From assembly GCA_900660155.1 (NCBI GenBank), contig CABFPE010000019.1, forward strand, positions 1,607,686-1,671,685: DNA of 64,000 nucleotides, given 5' to 3'. A model generated the notes under the pieces. That model had not been told where the DNA came from, ran no database searches, and saw nothing but the letters and a program-made list of their open reading frames with translations. Position numbers and translations under genes: made by a program. Source of the stretch: Hofstenia miamia (Eukaryota; Xenacoelomorpha; Acoela; Hofsteniidae). Shown here in pieces: positions 1-10,329 of the stretch (position 1 is the first letter of the stretch; each line of letters starts with the position of its first letter).

Positions 1-460
1 TTTCTTTTATGAGAATCATTATTTATCTCTGTAAAACCGATCAGATGGTTCTCTCAAAACACGAGATGTCCAATAAAAACTTGTCTTTACCAAAATTTAG
101 TATACTTTGATAGAAGGTAAATACGTTTTACGTTTGATTTTTTAGTGTACCAAGCAATGAATAAACTTAAAATTTAATCGGTTAACTCATATGAATGTAT
201 GATTGATAAGTCATTGGGATAGGTGTTTAAAGGAAGACTTAATGAGTTGAGTTGTTTCTGTGATACTCTGTATATTAATATTTAACTTAGCATTTTCATT
301 CACATCATAGCTTCCGCACAGAAAATTTTAAATGATACTTCAGAACTATTTCTATGTTGCAGCATGGTACTCCTCAGTGATCTTGGAACATCATATGTCC
401 ATGATTTAGCTGTTCTTAACTTATTGTACTTAGCTTAAATGTTAATAATAATGCAATGAT
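1..460. other. Non-coding AT-rich host DNA
   Basis: No convincing coding pattern, repeat or RNA gene is visible. The base composition matches an intron or intergenic region. Confidence 0.5.
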
Positions 461-507
461 TGCGCATATTGTTTGTGTTAAAGCTAATTTTCGTTACTCT
501 GTATGCA

Positions 508-757
508 ATGTCGAAGTTAATATATCCTAGTGGGCATCAAAAACCATTTGAAGCAGAACTAAGTCAAAGTCGGACAATGAAAGGTGTCCGAGAAATGTGT
601 ACAGTGTTTTCCCCAATTTCGTCTACTGATGATGTCGATAGTGCCGTTTCTATTGAAAGTAGAGGTATTGGAACTGAAATTTGCATTTCCGATACTGTAG
701 CAAATAATGATGCTTTACAATCAGTTACAATTACTGAAGCTGAAATTCAACAGGCGA
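508..757 (+). CDS. Possible host exon, unknown protein
   Basis: An open frame continues through this stretch and is less AT-rich than its surroundings. It begins at ATG 508 (MSKLIYPSG) or, if spliced, after the AG at 529-530 (tcctag). It runs through an acidic, Ser/Thr-rich stretch (FSPISSTDDVDSAVS) to about IQQAK, where 'gaag/gttgga' could be a splice donor. Beyond that the frame becomes hydrophobic and ends at 807, as read-through into an intron would. I recognise no domain. It could be an internal exon of a larger gene, or chance. No partner exon was identified in the window. Confidence 0.3.
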
Positions 758-807
758 AGGTTGGATTTATGACTATAACGTTGACTATTATTTTTGTTTA
801 TTATTAA

Positions 808-1910
808 ATTGCAGATTGTCGTTGTTGAACATTTCTCAACATTAGAACGTATTCCAGATCGTGTGGAACTTTGTGAAATGAAGTGTATATAGATATGTAT
901 ACGCTTCTACGAAGGAGAGACCAAAAAACTACACAAACATGGTGGAATAAGCCCTACTTTTTACTATTATATATTCATAGATCCGAGAACTCATGCCCGC
1001 TTTCCATTGTTGAAGACCACTTCAATATTTGATCTGACTTCGACTTGCAGTGGAAACTTGAAGATATTTGAAATCCGTAATTAGCAACTAGTGAGTTAAC
1101 AAAGGAACTACCACAACTGTTAAATTGAAACTAAAATATAACTCAAATCATCCAATGCAGTTAATAACTTCAGTAACTGCAATGTCATCATAACTGGCAA
1201 CGTCACAGATTTTCAAGAAAGTGAGTGAATAGTCTACAAATGTATATAATCGTACAGAAGATAAAAACTTTGCATGATCTAGTTTGTATTGAAGTAATGT
1301 CATCTCAACTTCTACAAAAATCTGATATGTAAACACCAGCCTACCATTTGCCAAAACAATTTACATAATTAGTTTCTTCATTTAATCAAGTCAGTAAATG
1401 AAGCGACATTATTCTCTCAACTAAACCAAATTAAGCCATTCATGTTCAACCCACTCCAAATTATATTTTTTTCTGAGGCCTAAATAGATGGCCAAATAAA
1501 TGTAAAAAAATACGCAATATTTGTCGTAAGCTCAAGGCACAGTCACAATTGGCAATTGTGCGGTGGCCAATCAGAGCCTACAGTCTTTAATTAGGCCTCA
1601 CAAAATTACCGAAAAAAATCAAGCCACTATTATAATTTAAATAGATAAAGTTACACATTTTAGGATTTCTAAATAACTAAAGGCGATTATTGACATTGGT
1701 AGTGATGGCCTCAAATTTAGTTCTTACAGGTTATCAGATCTTGAATTATAGAATTAATTAAAACCTGAAACCAAAATTTGAAACTTATTGAGAAAGTTGA
1801 TTTATAGTCAACATTTATTTAAATAACCATCATGTATAATTAATTTATTCTATCTGTAGACTTTAATGTGGGTGACTATGCAATTGATATCTTAAATTAT
1901 AACGCTTAAG
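808..1910. other. Non-coding AT-rich stretch
   Basis: No supported gene. A short 17-bp near-palindrome (CACAATTG-G-CAATTGTG) lies at 1544-1560. The remainder is low-complexity AT-rich sequence. Confidence 0.5.
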
Positions 1911-1975
1911 CAATGAGAATAAAATAATTCCTACATTTACAAATTGTAGATGTAGGAATTATTTTATTCTCATTG
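1911..1975. repeat. 65-bp near-perfect palindrome (hairpin/cruciform)
   Basis: Bases 1911-1936 are the exact reverse complement of 1950-1975 (26-bp arms, starting CAATGAG and ending CTCATTG). The 13-base middle is itself an inverted repeat: TACAA at 1938-1942 and TTGTA at 1944-1948. The single T/G mismatch at 1937/1949 interrupts one continuous foldback. Complementarity stops sharply at both outer ends. It could be a cruciform, a small foldback transposon remnant or a transcribed hairpin. No coding content. Confidence 0.9.
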
Positions 1976-3269
1976 TAGACTACAATAAAATTCACTAAGA
2001 ACAGTAGAAGTCGCTTTAGTTTTATTATTGATATGCGGGTAGGGGTACTATCCGCAGGTACTGGGTTTCACCTCATAATGTGTATCTTAACCATAAACAA
2101 CCCAGAACTTTCTTACAATTTATGATGATCACTATAAAAATTTTTAAGCACTCATATCATAACTCATTAAATAATAAAGATATCTCAAATCTGGAAGCAC
2201 CACTGGATAGGGAATCGTTTCTTCTTTCAATTTCACCTTAAATCACACCCGATCACTTGGGGAATCTATTTACAGAAAACAAATTAGTTGATGCTAGTTC
2301 ATTCTAACATGTGTTTTAGAACTCTTTATCATATGAACACTATAATGGCAAGAATTTGAAAGATTTTTCAAAAATCGGATATTCCAGTGAAAAAGTCAAT
2401 ATTTTACGCACTTCAAACGCAAGATTAAATCTCCATCACAAATGCGTAGCATAAGAGGGAAGCCCACTTACCGAGTATTTCCAAATTTCCAAGTAGGCTT
2501 GGAGAAAATTTTTGATAATATGGACAAAACCGGTTGTATCTTCATTGGTGCAATGGATAGCCTTGGGATCAATAACAATTTTAAATGCAATGCTAAAAAA
2601 TATTTACATAGAAGTATAGTGAATTTGTGTTCAAAATTTTGAACATTTCTAATTGTTTAATAAAAGCAAAGAAAATTATATTCTTGGCTACGGGTAAAAA
2701 GCTTCTGGTAGAGTTGGTTACGAATAATAAACTACCTTGTATATAGCGGGTGCGGCATTAAGGAAGCCCTACCCACCCATCACTGACAGAGTTACACATC
2801 AGCCGGCCGTTCGGCTACAGGCCGTATTTTTGCAGGCATTACCACCCGAAATAAAAACAATTAAGGTATTAACACTTTTATTGTTTTATGTTTCTCTCAA
2901 TTACATATTAACCTTTTATACTAATGTAAATCCTGTAACTAATGTAGCTACTGTAAGTAACTTTAGTGTAAAAGTGAATCCAGTGAGGAAGAAATGTCCC
3001 TTCCTAGTTGCATGCAGTACTATACAAAATGCATAGGGAAATAAGTCGTAGTAAGGAAACAACTACAAGAGTGACATCGGGTACCCTATAAACCTTTCCC
3101 GATTTCGGCTTTCGGGTCTGGTTCGGGTATCAAATTATCAGTTGGTTTCGATTACAAAGATTAGGTCGAATATTACAAAAATATTGATCTTTATCACGGC
3201 TTGATTTGAGGAAAATTCAAGACGTTCCACCTAAGCAAATTCGTTTTTCTAGAATGGTATTATTCACAG
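1976..3269. other. Non-coding stretch, no gene seen
   Basis: Short open frames here (for example 2442-2642 and 2737-3036) show no recognisable domain, and their composition looks like background. Nothing else is supported. Confidence 0.45.
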
Positions 3270-3389
3270 TTAATATACTGTATTTATAAAGTTTTCGACA
3301 AATTGCTGATTGCTCCTAAAACCTTTTGTCCTTCTACTTGAACATGATGTTCCTGTTTGATCAATATGATCATTGATTTGGAAATAAAT

Positions 3390-3492
3390 ATAATATTTGC
3401 CATTAATGGGCCTAACGGGGAGCCCATTACCATGCCGTCTATTAAACGTGAAAAACGTATTCAAACAGGCCATTTCTAGTAGTTTTTCTAGT

Positions 3493-3508
<16 letters not shown>
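3390..3508 (-). pseudogene. Penelope-like element reverse transcriptase relic
   Basis: Read on the minus strand from about 3508, the frame gives TLEKLLEMACLNTFFTFN. After one frame change near the RRHG codons it gives VMGSPLGPLMANI. This pairing of an 'NTYFTFNG' segment with a 'GVAMGSPLGPLLANIFM' block is characteristic of the RT domain of Penelope-like retroelements. The frame shifts between the two blocks and the catalytic YVDD region downstream is not recognisable, so this is a broken fragment. A (TA)n array (3503-3532) abuts its 5' side. DIRS and some other RTs share a weaker form of the motif, so Penelope is the best but not the only reading. Confidence 0.6.

Positions 3509-3532
<24 letters not shown>
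3503..3532. repeat. (TA)n microsatellite
   Basis: An uninterrupted alternating TA tract. It abuts the Penelope-like RT relic. Confidence 0.95.
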
Positions 3533-3879
3533 CTGATATTATCATTATTGAAGTCCTCATTGATTTAAAGGCTCTGGTTTTGTTTAATCAACACTTCAGC
3601 AGCAAAGATCAAGGTAATTTCATATTTATGGCTACTTTGCGCTTCCGCTGATCAAGATACCTTATGAAGTCTTCGAAATGTTCATTGACGCTATAAACCT
3701 TTGAATTATAAAGTCTTTGAGATTCTGCTGTCACACAACTTATTTCTTCCACTTTAAGTGAAACACGTTGTAATTGGCTAAACTATCAAGTATTTTAGAC
3801 ATATCAGAGTAAAATATTCTGGCTAATATGTCAAATAAAAAATTATGTGCACAACTATAATGACTTAATGATATTTAAA

Positions 3880-4700
3880 ATTTTAAAATATCAAAGGCTC
3901 CCTCATTCTATTCTTCTTGACAAGTTACGTTTATTTGGTTTTGATGCTGATTTCATCGAATTTTTTAAGTCTTATCAAACTAACCATCTTCATGTTTCAA
4001 GACCAAGTCATCTATTTCTTCTTGCTGGTTGCGACCTCAAGGTTCTGTGTTTGCTGTTGCTTTCTTCTTCTTGCCATTAACAATCTTCCTCAATTCGTTC
4101 GCAAATTGTCCTGCTTACTATATGTCAATGACACTAAAAATTTTTACTTTGGCAGTTCTCTTGCCTCCAGAATGTCATCTGATTTGGTTTTCTTTTAACC
4201 ATTTTCATTTTAGCTCTTCTCAGACATGCGACATCACTTTTTCAGTGGCGGCCCAATATATCTACCTCTCCCAATGAAATTTTCTCCTCATCATACTCCT
4301 CTTGGAGTTAAACGTGCTGGCAACTTAAATTGGATTGTACATGTGTCCTTGGGTCTCTGTAAAACTAATTCCGCACTCTTTGCCCTCTTTCAAAATGTTC
4401 TTTTCAATATCTCATCTGCTGTGAAACACTCGTTGTGCAATTCCATTCATTGTGTTATTCTTCTCTATGCTTCTGTCTGTCGGTGGCCGTCTTGTTCCTT
4501 GTTGCACTCCATCGCACATTTCCAGAAACATGCTTTCAAGTGGATTTCTCCCTTATCTTACAAAGATGCTCTGCTTAAATTCTCCACTTTCCCGCTGTCA
4601 TTTCACTTTCATGCCTGTGATCTCCTCCTGTTCTATCGTATACTGACTTGCAATCTGGACCTTGGTCCATTTGATTTTATGCAAGTATTATGGCAGATGT
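3880..4700 (+). pseudogene. Non-LTR retrotransposon (LINE) RT relic, C-terminal half
   Basis: The reading passes through several frames but follows the C-terminal half of a LINE RT in order. First comes LPHSILLDKLRLFGFDADFI (the 'VPHSILLDKL' block), then RPQGSV (usually VPQGSVLGP), then NNLPQFVRKLSCLLYVND, where the catalytic YADD has become YVND. The post-RT region follows: PLGVKRAGNLNWIVHV, ILLYASVCRWPS, FKWISPLSYKDALLKF and DLLLFYRIL. This layout is typical of Jockey/CR1-like elements that encode protein in one ORF2. The catalytic Asp change and the frameshifts show an inactive copy. No 5' part, endonuclease domain or poly-A tail was found. Confidence 0.8.
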
Positions 4701-6048
4701 TCGGGAGAAAATATTTATAGACAAGACTATTATTCAACCTTGTTCCATCTTATGTTCTCCACTGAATTACCTCCCTATTCCTATTGCACAATGTAATTTT
4801 TTGAAAGAATTGAAATTCTTGGCCTCTGGAAATGAATGAAGCTACATACAAGGCAACTTCAGGTCTCATATAAATATATATATATATATATATAGTGAGA
4901 AGAGGAATTTTGTTGGGCCGTAAAGAATTGTATTCCTTGAAAACATCGATGGTTTTGTTACATATTCCTCTAAAGTTTTCTGACATTCCTATTCGGCAGG
5001 AACCGCACAACGCACATCGGAGACGGTCGTAGTTCCTATAAATCCCGTTCATCAGGTAATATCCGCATTTATTTTGTCTTCTTCATGCAAAGCAAGCAAA
5101 CACGTTTCTCAGCCTTTTCATTAAACAATGATTCACAAATTGTAGATAATCAATATGCATCATTTGAAGCTAACAGCAATCCTTATTTATGTTGGGATAT
5201 CTATGCCTCTGAAATCACATGGCTGAATTTTGAAGTTGCAAGATGAATACCCCGTTTGCTTGACGAAGAGAGCAGAGCTGATATTGCAATTTGTAGAGAA
5301 AGTATGCAAACTGGATGAACTTGTATTGCAAAGATAATAAAGCAGAAAATTAAATCGTACATAAAAAAATGTTCAATCAAATACGACATGAGGAGTTAAA
5401 AAAAATTGAAAAGGTTAATTTTCATGCTCTGTGTTATCAGCGATTTAAAATAATTCGTTTTGACTCGGGTTCCTGAAACCCGCCATTTTGAATGTTTCAA
5501 ACTTTGAAAAAATAAACGACTAGTTCGGCATTATATTTTTGGGCAAAAATTACATACATAGCTTTGCGAAAATCATTTAAAATAAACAATTTCGAAAAAA
5601 GGAAGCGACAGAAAAAAGGAAACACCGCCATTTTGATTTTTTCAATTTTGAAACATGCAAGCGAAAGCTTTTGTTTTGTGTCATAAAATACTTCTATAGA
5701 TTCTCAGAACACATTTTTGAATGAATTTTAGATGGAGTCGTTGTTACGGCTAAAAGTTTTCTCAGACGCATCATGCTCCAACTGTCAGACAAACACTTAA
5801 TGCCTTTTTCAAAAACCAGAAGCTTTGTTTTCAAACCAAAAGTGCATTGTATCGTTATATTTGAAACCACTTGATCGCATTTTCTGCTTTTCATTTCACC
5901 ATTTCCAAATTTGTTTACCCAATTTGGACATATACGAGTTGTAACAATGTCATTAAGAAGTCTAAATTCACGAGAAAAAACAACAATTTCTTTCAGTAAT
6001 TTATACGCTAATGTATTTTTTAATTGGTAATGACCTATGAAGAAAGCC
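4701..6048. other. Non-coding stretch between LINE relic and Tc1 element
   Basis: Contains a (TA)n tract at 4868-4894. Short minus-strand frames at 4750-5052 and 5201-5389 have no recognisable domains. Two copies of a short phrase ending 'CGCCATTTTGA' occur near 5481 and 5628. No gene is supported. Confidence 0.45.
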
Positions 6049-6072
6049 TATACATATATATATATATATATT

Positions 6073-6111
<39 letters not shown>
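6049..6111. repeat. (TA)n microsatellite at left end of Tc1 element
   Basis: A long, slightly interrupted TA tract ends at the TA target dinucleotide (6110-6111) of the neighbouring transposon. A shorter TA tract continues on the other side (7470-7488), so the element appears to have inserted into one array. Confidence 0.9.
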
Positions 6112-6263
6112 CAGTACTTGCCAAAAGTTTGGGAACACTTTCCAAATTTAGAAATTTTTGTATTTTACACTAAAAAACGCAATTAGAAACAATATAATAA
6201 CACAATGTAGAAACAATATGATAACATTCTGTAGAAAGTAAATAGTTAATTCAGAAAAACTCA

Positions 6264-7270
6264 CTAATATTTTATATATCCGCCATTATTGGCCAAACAC
6301 GCAGCAATGCAATTTGACATTGACTCGTTCAGCTTTCTACAAAAATCATCAGTAATCTCTGTGCAACATACCACTTTAATTTGCTCCTTCAGATCGTCGA
6401 GTGATGTGCATTTGCGCTTCCTCAGACAGTTTTTGATGTGATGCCAGCAATTTTCTATGATGTTGAGGTCTTGTGATGCAATCCACTGTTTCACAACTTT
6501 GGCGCTGTGGCAAGGAGCACCATCTTTTTGTAGTACAGATGTTCCGCGAAGCTGCATAAACATGGGAAGATGTTCCGCGAAGCTGCATAAACATGGGAAC
6601 TTTCTCCTGAATTATTTTGAGGTAGGCCTTGGCTGTGACTATCTCGTTGTGAGGAACAAATGCAGACAAGCCCGCCCATTTGCAGTCATAGCACCCCAAA
6701 TCATCACAGAAGGCGCTGAGCGGGCAGTTTGTTGCGTGTAACGTGTGTTGAATCGTCGTCGTCGTCGAACGTGTGGCCGGTATGATGTAAACTGGCAAAT
6801 CTAGGATTGGTCACTAAACATTATATGATGTCACATCTCAGGGGTGTAGTGTTGGTATTGCCTGCAGAAGCGCAACCGGTCTCGACTGTGTTCGAAGAAA
6901 GTCAGGGTTTGGCTGCCGGTTTGCACGATGGAAGGTCAACGGTAGTATTCAATCGACGCCTAATGGTGCGTGTTGATACATTCTGTACTACCGCACCTAG
7001 ATTTGCTTTGACTTCAGAAGATGAAGAGAATGGTTGATTGACGACGTAACGGTGAATGAGACGGTCAGTCTGAGGGGTTGTCACTTTTGGTCTTCCAGAC
7101 CGCTTGCGAGAGGAAAAATTTTGCAGTTGCTGATAGCAAGTAACACTTCTGGATACCGAAAATACTGACACGCCCATTCTAACAGATATAGCGCGATAAT
7201 TGTACCCCTCCTCGTACAAGATAGGAATTTGAGAACGCTTTGTTGGCGAAATTTCATTACCACGGACCAT
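6264..7270 (-). pseudogene. Tc1-type transposase, broken
   Basis: The N-terminal part (7270 to 6902, 122 codons, start MVRGNEISP) is an intact bipartite helix-turn-helix DNA-binding region with a GRPKVTTP hinge, as in Tc1 transposases. After a stop the catalytic part continues in other frames: a block ending AGLSAFVPHNEIVTAKAYLK, then GAPCHSAKVVKQWI, then DLNIIENCW. The last two carry the second Asp (KDG) and the Glu of the DDE triad. Only about 22 residues separate them instead of about 34, so about 12 codons are missing. A 31-bp tandem duplication (6538-6568 and 6569-6599) throws the frame in the catalytic domain. The family normally cuts and pastes at TA. This copy cannot make a full protein, though its ends might still be mobilised in trans. 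Confidence 0.88.
6538..6599. repeat. 31-bp tandem duplication inside the transposase
   Basis: Two exact copies (6538-6568 and 6569-6599) sit back to back. As 31 is not a multiple of three, the duplication alone causes a frameshift in the catalytic region. It looks like replication slippage or a polymerase error, and the identity of the copies suggests it is young or selectively irrelevant. Confidence 0.95.
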
Positions 7271-7469
7271 ATTTCAAACTATAATGATAGTGCTTTTTCA
7301 GTGAAAATGTATTGTGTGTAAATCTAGTTGTGTTAATTTGATTAACTAAATGAATCTGTTGTAAATTTTAAGAACAAATTGGGAATTCCAAGAATTTTAC
7401 GAAGTTTCCAGGAAATGGCATAAAACATGCTTTAGACAGGTTCTGTTCCCAAAATTTTGGCCAGTACTG

Positions 7470-7887
7470 TATATATATATATATATACAAAGGTATTTTG
7501 AAATTTCTAAAAGGGCTCTAATCTAACCGTTCTTAGTCACTTATTCCTGACGGCAATCAATACTATTGTTACAAATTCTAACAAGGAAATTTTCAGCGAA
7601 ATATTGAATCAAAATTGGGGTTAACAATCGAATGCACAGAGTGATTTCTTCAGATTTTTACTTTTTAAGGAACTGCTATACTAAGCCCTCTCTTTAACAT
7701 TGCAGAGTGAAAAAGTTTTTAAATTAAAATAATATTATTTGTCTTAAGAACATTTTATGGATGTCTAAGTTACAAACTTTATTAACAAATTTAAATAAAA
7801 ACTAAAAATATTAGTATATCAAATCAGTATATCAACTTTCTACAAACATGTTTATCAAAAGTCGTATTTGCTGCATAAAATGATTAT

Positions 7888-7933
<46 letters not shown>

Positions 7934-8187
7934 TTGGGATGGGTTGAACCCCGCAATAAAAATTTCGAAAAACATGCATGCATATAAATAGATGGAGTGA
8001 ATATTTCAAATTAATGTGTGTAATGATTAGTGATTGAAAGACATAATTAATTAATTTTCCCAGCAGAGTTACATAGTTTTTCGTTAAATTTTTAGATTTC
8101 AGTATAAAAAATTTCATTTTAATAGTATTTGTTGCAGTTTATAAGAGTTTCATTTCAAACGTATATGTATATATATATATATATATG
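7470..8187. other. Non-coding stretch with three (TA)n tracts
   Basis: TA tracts lie at 7470-7488, 7884-7928 and 8161-8187. No gene is supported between them. Apparent peptides rich in Ile/Tyr come from translating TA repeats. Confidence 0.6.
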
Positions 8188-8375
8188 GCTTGCTTTGCAA
8201 TGGACATTGCTGACTCAACATTCGAAAACTTAAGAATAGCAAAACCTCTATGCTACCAAAAATTTTGGAGAAAAATAGTTATTCACGTAAAATCATTAAA
8301 AGTGCATTGATAAGGCAGTCAGCTCAACACCAGCTCACGAATAAGAACATGAAGGAAGAGATGTACAGAAACCTA

Positions 8376-8753
8376 TTTATTGGAAACCACCATACATCGA
8401 TTCTAACATTAAGAAACTTAAATTAAATATTTCGACCATTAATAAAACACTTAAAAAATCAGTGATAAAACCAATATTGTACTTTTTAAAGACTCAACAT
8501 ATTAGCCCAAACATAAAATACCAAAAATGTCTAGTTTTTTCAATTGTATGTAAATATGATTATGAAAAATAAATATTCTTATATCGGAGAAACTAAGCGG
8601 CATTTTATAACAAGAATTAATGAACAACTTGCGGGAATTTATGCACATATACATCAACCAAGATCAGAAAATTTTAATATAATCATTACAATCTCTAATA
8701 CTAAAATCGCGGAAGCAATAATTATTAACCATGTCGAAAAGTCAAAATTATAA
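8376..8753 (+). pseudogene. Penelope-like element, GIY-YIG C-terminal relic
   Basis: The first part (from about 8378) reads WKPPYIDSNIKKLKLNIST, resembling the 'LPYI....' linker that follows the RT of Penelope-like elements. The frame then shifts to YSYIGETKRHFITRINEQL, a GIY-YIG endonuclease core ('YIGET.R....R..EHL'), ending HVEKSKL near 8753. In this family the GIY-YIG nuclease nicks the target to prime reverse transcription. The RT domain itself is absent upstream. The fragment lies between TA tracts at 8161-8187 and 8902-8942. A stand-alone GIY-YIG gene is less likely, because the upstream linker also fits Penelope. Confidence 0.7.
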
Positions 8754-8900
8754 ACAGACAGAAGACTACTAGTTCTTTTCTACATTTATTTTAGAGCATC
8801 TATTAAATATCTGTAATATGAATTGTAGTTGATTGTAAATTAATAAATTCCCACAAAATTTGTATATCTGGTTAAATATGAAGCTCAGCAATATAGTTTC

Positions 8901-8901
<1 letters not shown>

Positions 8902-8942
<41 letters not shown>
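8902..8942. repeat. (TA)n microsatellite
   Basis: Uninterrupted TA tract downstream of the Penelope-like relic. Confidence 0.95.
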
Positions 8943-8946
<4 letters not shown>

Positions 8947-9788
8947 CAATTTTTTTTGAACATGCGGCTCACAAATTAACTGAATTATATCGTTTATTTA
9001 ACTGAATGGAGTTCATATGGTATTTATATTTTATAAATACATATATTTTACATGTATTTGGAAATGTATGTTTGAAAAGTGATCGCATAATTGTTAACTG
9101 TGAATAAGGTAATGTTATAGTGATGCTTATAGAAGTGAAAATTTTTATTAATAGAAATAAATTAACTTTTCAGCAACTAGTAAAGGAACTGTCACAAGAC
9201 CTAGTAGCAATATCCTTAGGGATATCAATTCTTATGCACTTCATTACTTATACACTGAGAATTGAATAAATAGAATTTAAGTGAACTATCTTATTAAAGA
9301 GTAGAGAGAATCTCTACAAAACAAAGTTTCATACGATAATTTCATAATTTCACTATTATTAAGAAAGTCATTTTAAAGAATTACTGGCAAACGTAAGAAT
9401 GAACAATTAAGAATAGTTGTGGTATACTACTTCTAAAGCGATGTTGCAGTGATTTAAACCGCTAATTGAACGATACATAACTAATTTGACGATTTTTATC
9501 TTTAAAAATCATTAGTTGGGTTTTCACGATTGAAACTGAATTAAAAAATTGCAACATTGCTATATGAGATCTCGATACTGTTCTTAACTAGCTCAGATTT
9601 AAGAAAAGATAGTTGCACCTTTTTAAAATTTATAATTAATTATTTCAAGAACGTTTTCTTCCATCTTATTTTTTGGGAATTTAAAAGTATGTATAGTCTA
9701 TATTAATCCTAAAAATTGAAAATTTGCAGCTTCTGTTGTTTTTTTATAATTGGCTGTAAGATTTCAAAGCAAGACGTTATCCAATATA
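8943..9788. other. Non-coding AT-rich stretch
   Basis: No coding, repeat or RNA feature is supported. Confidence 0.5.
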
Positions 9789-10329
9789 CAGCCTTGAGCA
9801 TAATAGTTCGGACTAATTAAATAATTCCAATTTTAAGCAACCATATAGCCCATATTTGTTTAAAATTCCGCGAATTGTGTGATCATGCACCAAATATCAA
9901 TCTCTCCAATCTGCATTCAACTGTTTCGACATTAAACACGGTCAAATGGGGAGAAAGACGGGCTAAATTTGCGTGGGTGCTGCCCATTGTTTAAGAAGGG
10001 CGCTCTGGTTTTGCTAATGACCGTTATTTTATAATATGAAATAATGGAAGATTCTGTTTGCATTGATAATTGAAGAAATTCGCAAAAATTTTTCTGTGGA
10101 ATATTTTCGAAGAATTTTTTGTATTTCGAAGGAAATAGTTTTACCACGCATTTTGCTGTGAATAATTGTAAGAGTGTTCAGCAATTGTCAGAAATGTTAA
10201 GCTTAGATCTAAATGCTAACAGGTACATTCTGAAATTAAGAATTCATACTTTCAAAGTACCAGTATCAACGAAGAGGACAACGCTAATGTGAAAAGCATT
10301 AGTTCGAACTATTATGCACCTTAAACAGG
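9789..10329 (+). mobile_element. Short mariner/Tc1-like element with TIRs and transposase remnant
   Basis: The left end (CAGCCTTGAGCATAATAGTT, from 9789) and the right end (reverse complement CTGTTTAAGGTGCATAATAG) share an inverted GCATAATAGTTCGRACTAAT core. TA precedes the left end (9787-9788) and follows the right end (10330-10331). Inside, a plus-strand frame starting near 9938 reads TVKWGEKDGLNLRGCCPLF and FKKGALVLL. This resembles the catalytic-core stretch of Tc1/mariner transposases ('TVKWGGG..MVWGCFS..GVGPLVFI'). At 541 bp it is an internally deleted copy. The TIR and TA evidence is firmer than the protein match. Confidence 0.65.

Larger units (their letters stand above)
6112..7469 (-). 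mobile_element. Tc1-type DNA transposon, inactive, complete ends
   Basis: The 26-bp terminal inverted repeats CAGTACTKGCCAAAAKTTTG.. (6112-6137 and 7444-7469) match with two mismatches. TA lies on each side (6110-6111 and 7470-7471), the canonical Tc1/mariner target duplication. The 1358-bp length is a little short for Tc1 (about 1.6 kb). A broken transposase on the minus strand fills the interior. The TIRs are short, so this is not an IR/DR-type Tc1. Confidence 0.93.

Noticed and set aside
2442..3036. Two small plus-strand open frames as host genes
   Set aside because: No domain, no convincing splice context, and composition like the surroundings.
7884..8117. Short protein rich in Ile and Tyr
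   Set aside because: It is a translation of (TA)n microsatellite plus AT-rich background.
3503..8942. Tandem TA arrays as a CRISPR-like or satellite system
   Set aside because: They are plain dinucleotide microsatellites without unique spacers, and this is a eukaryotic genome.
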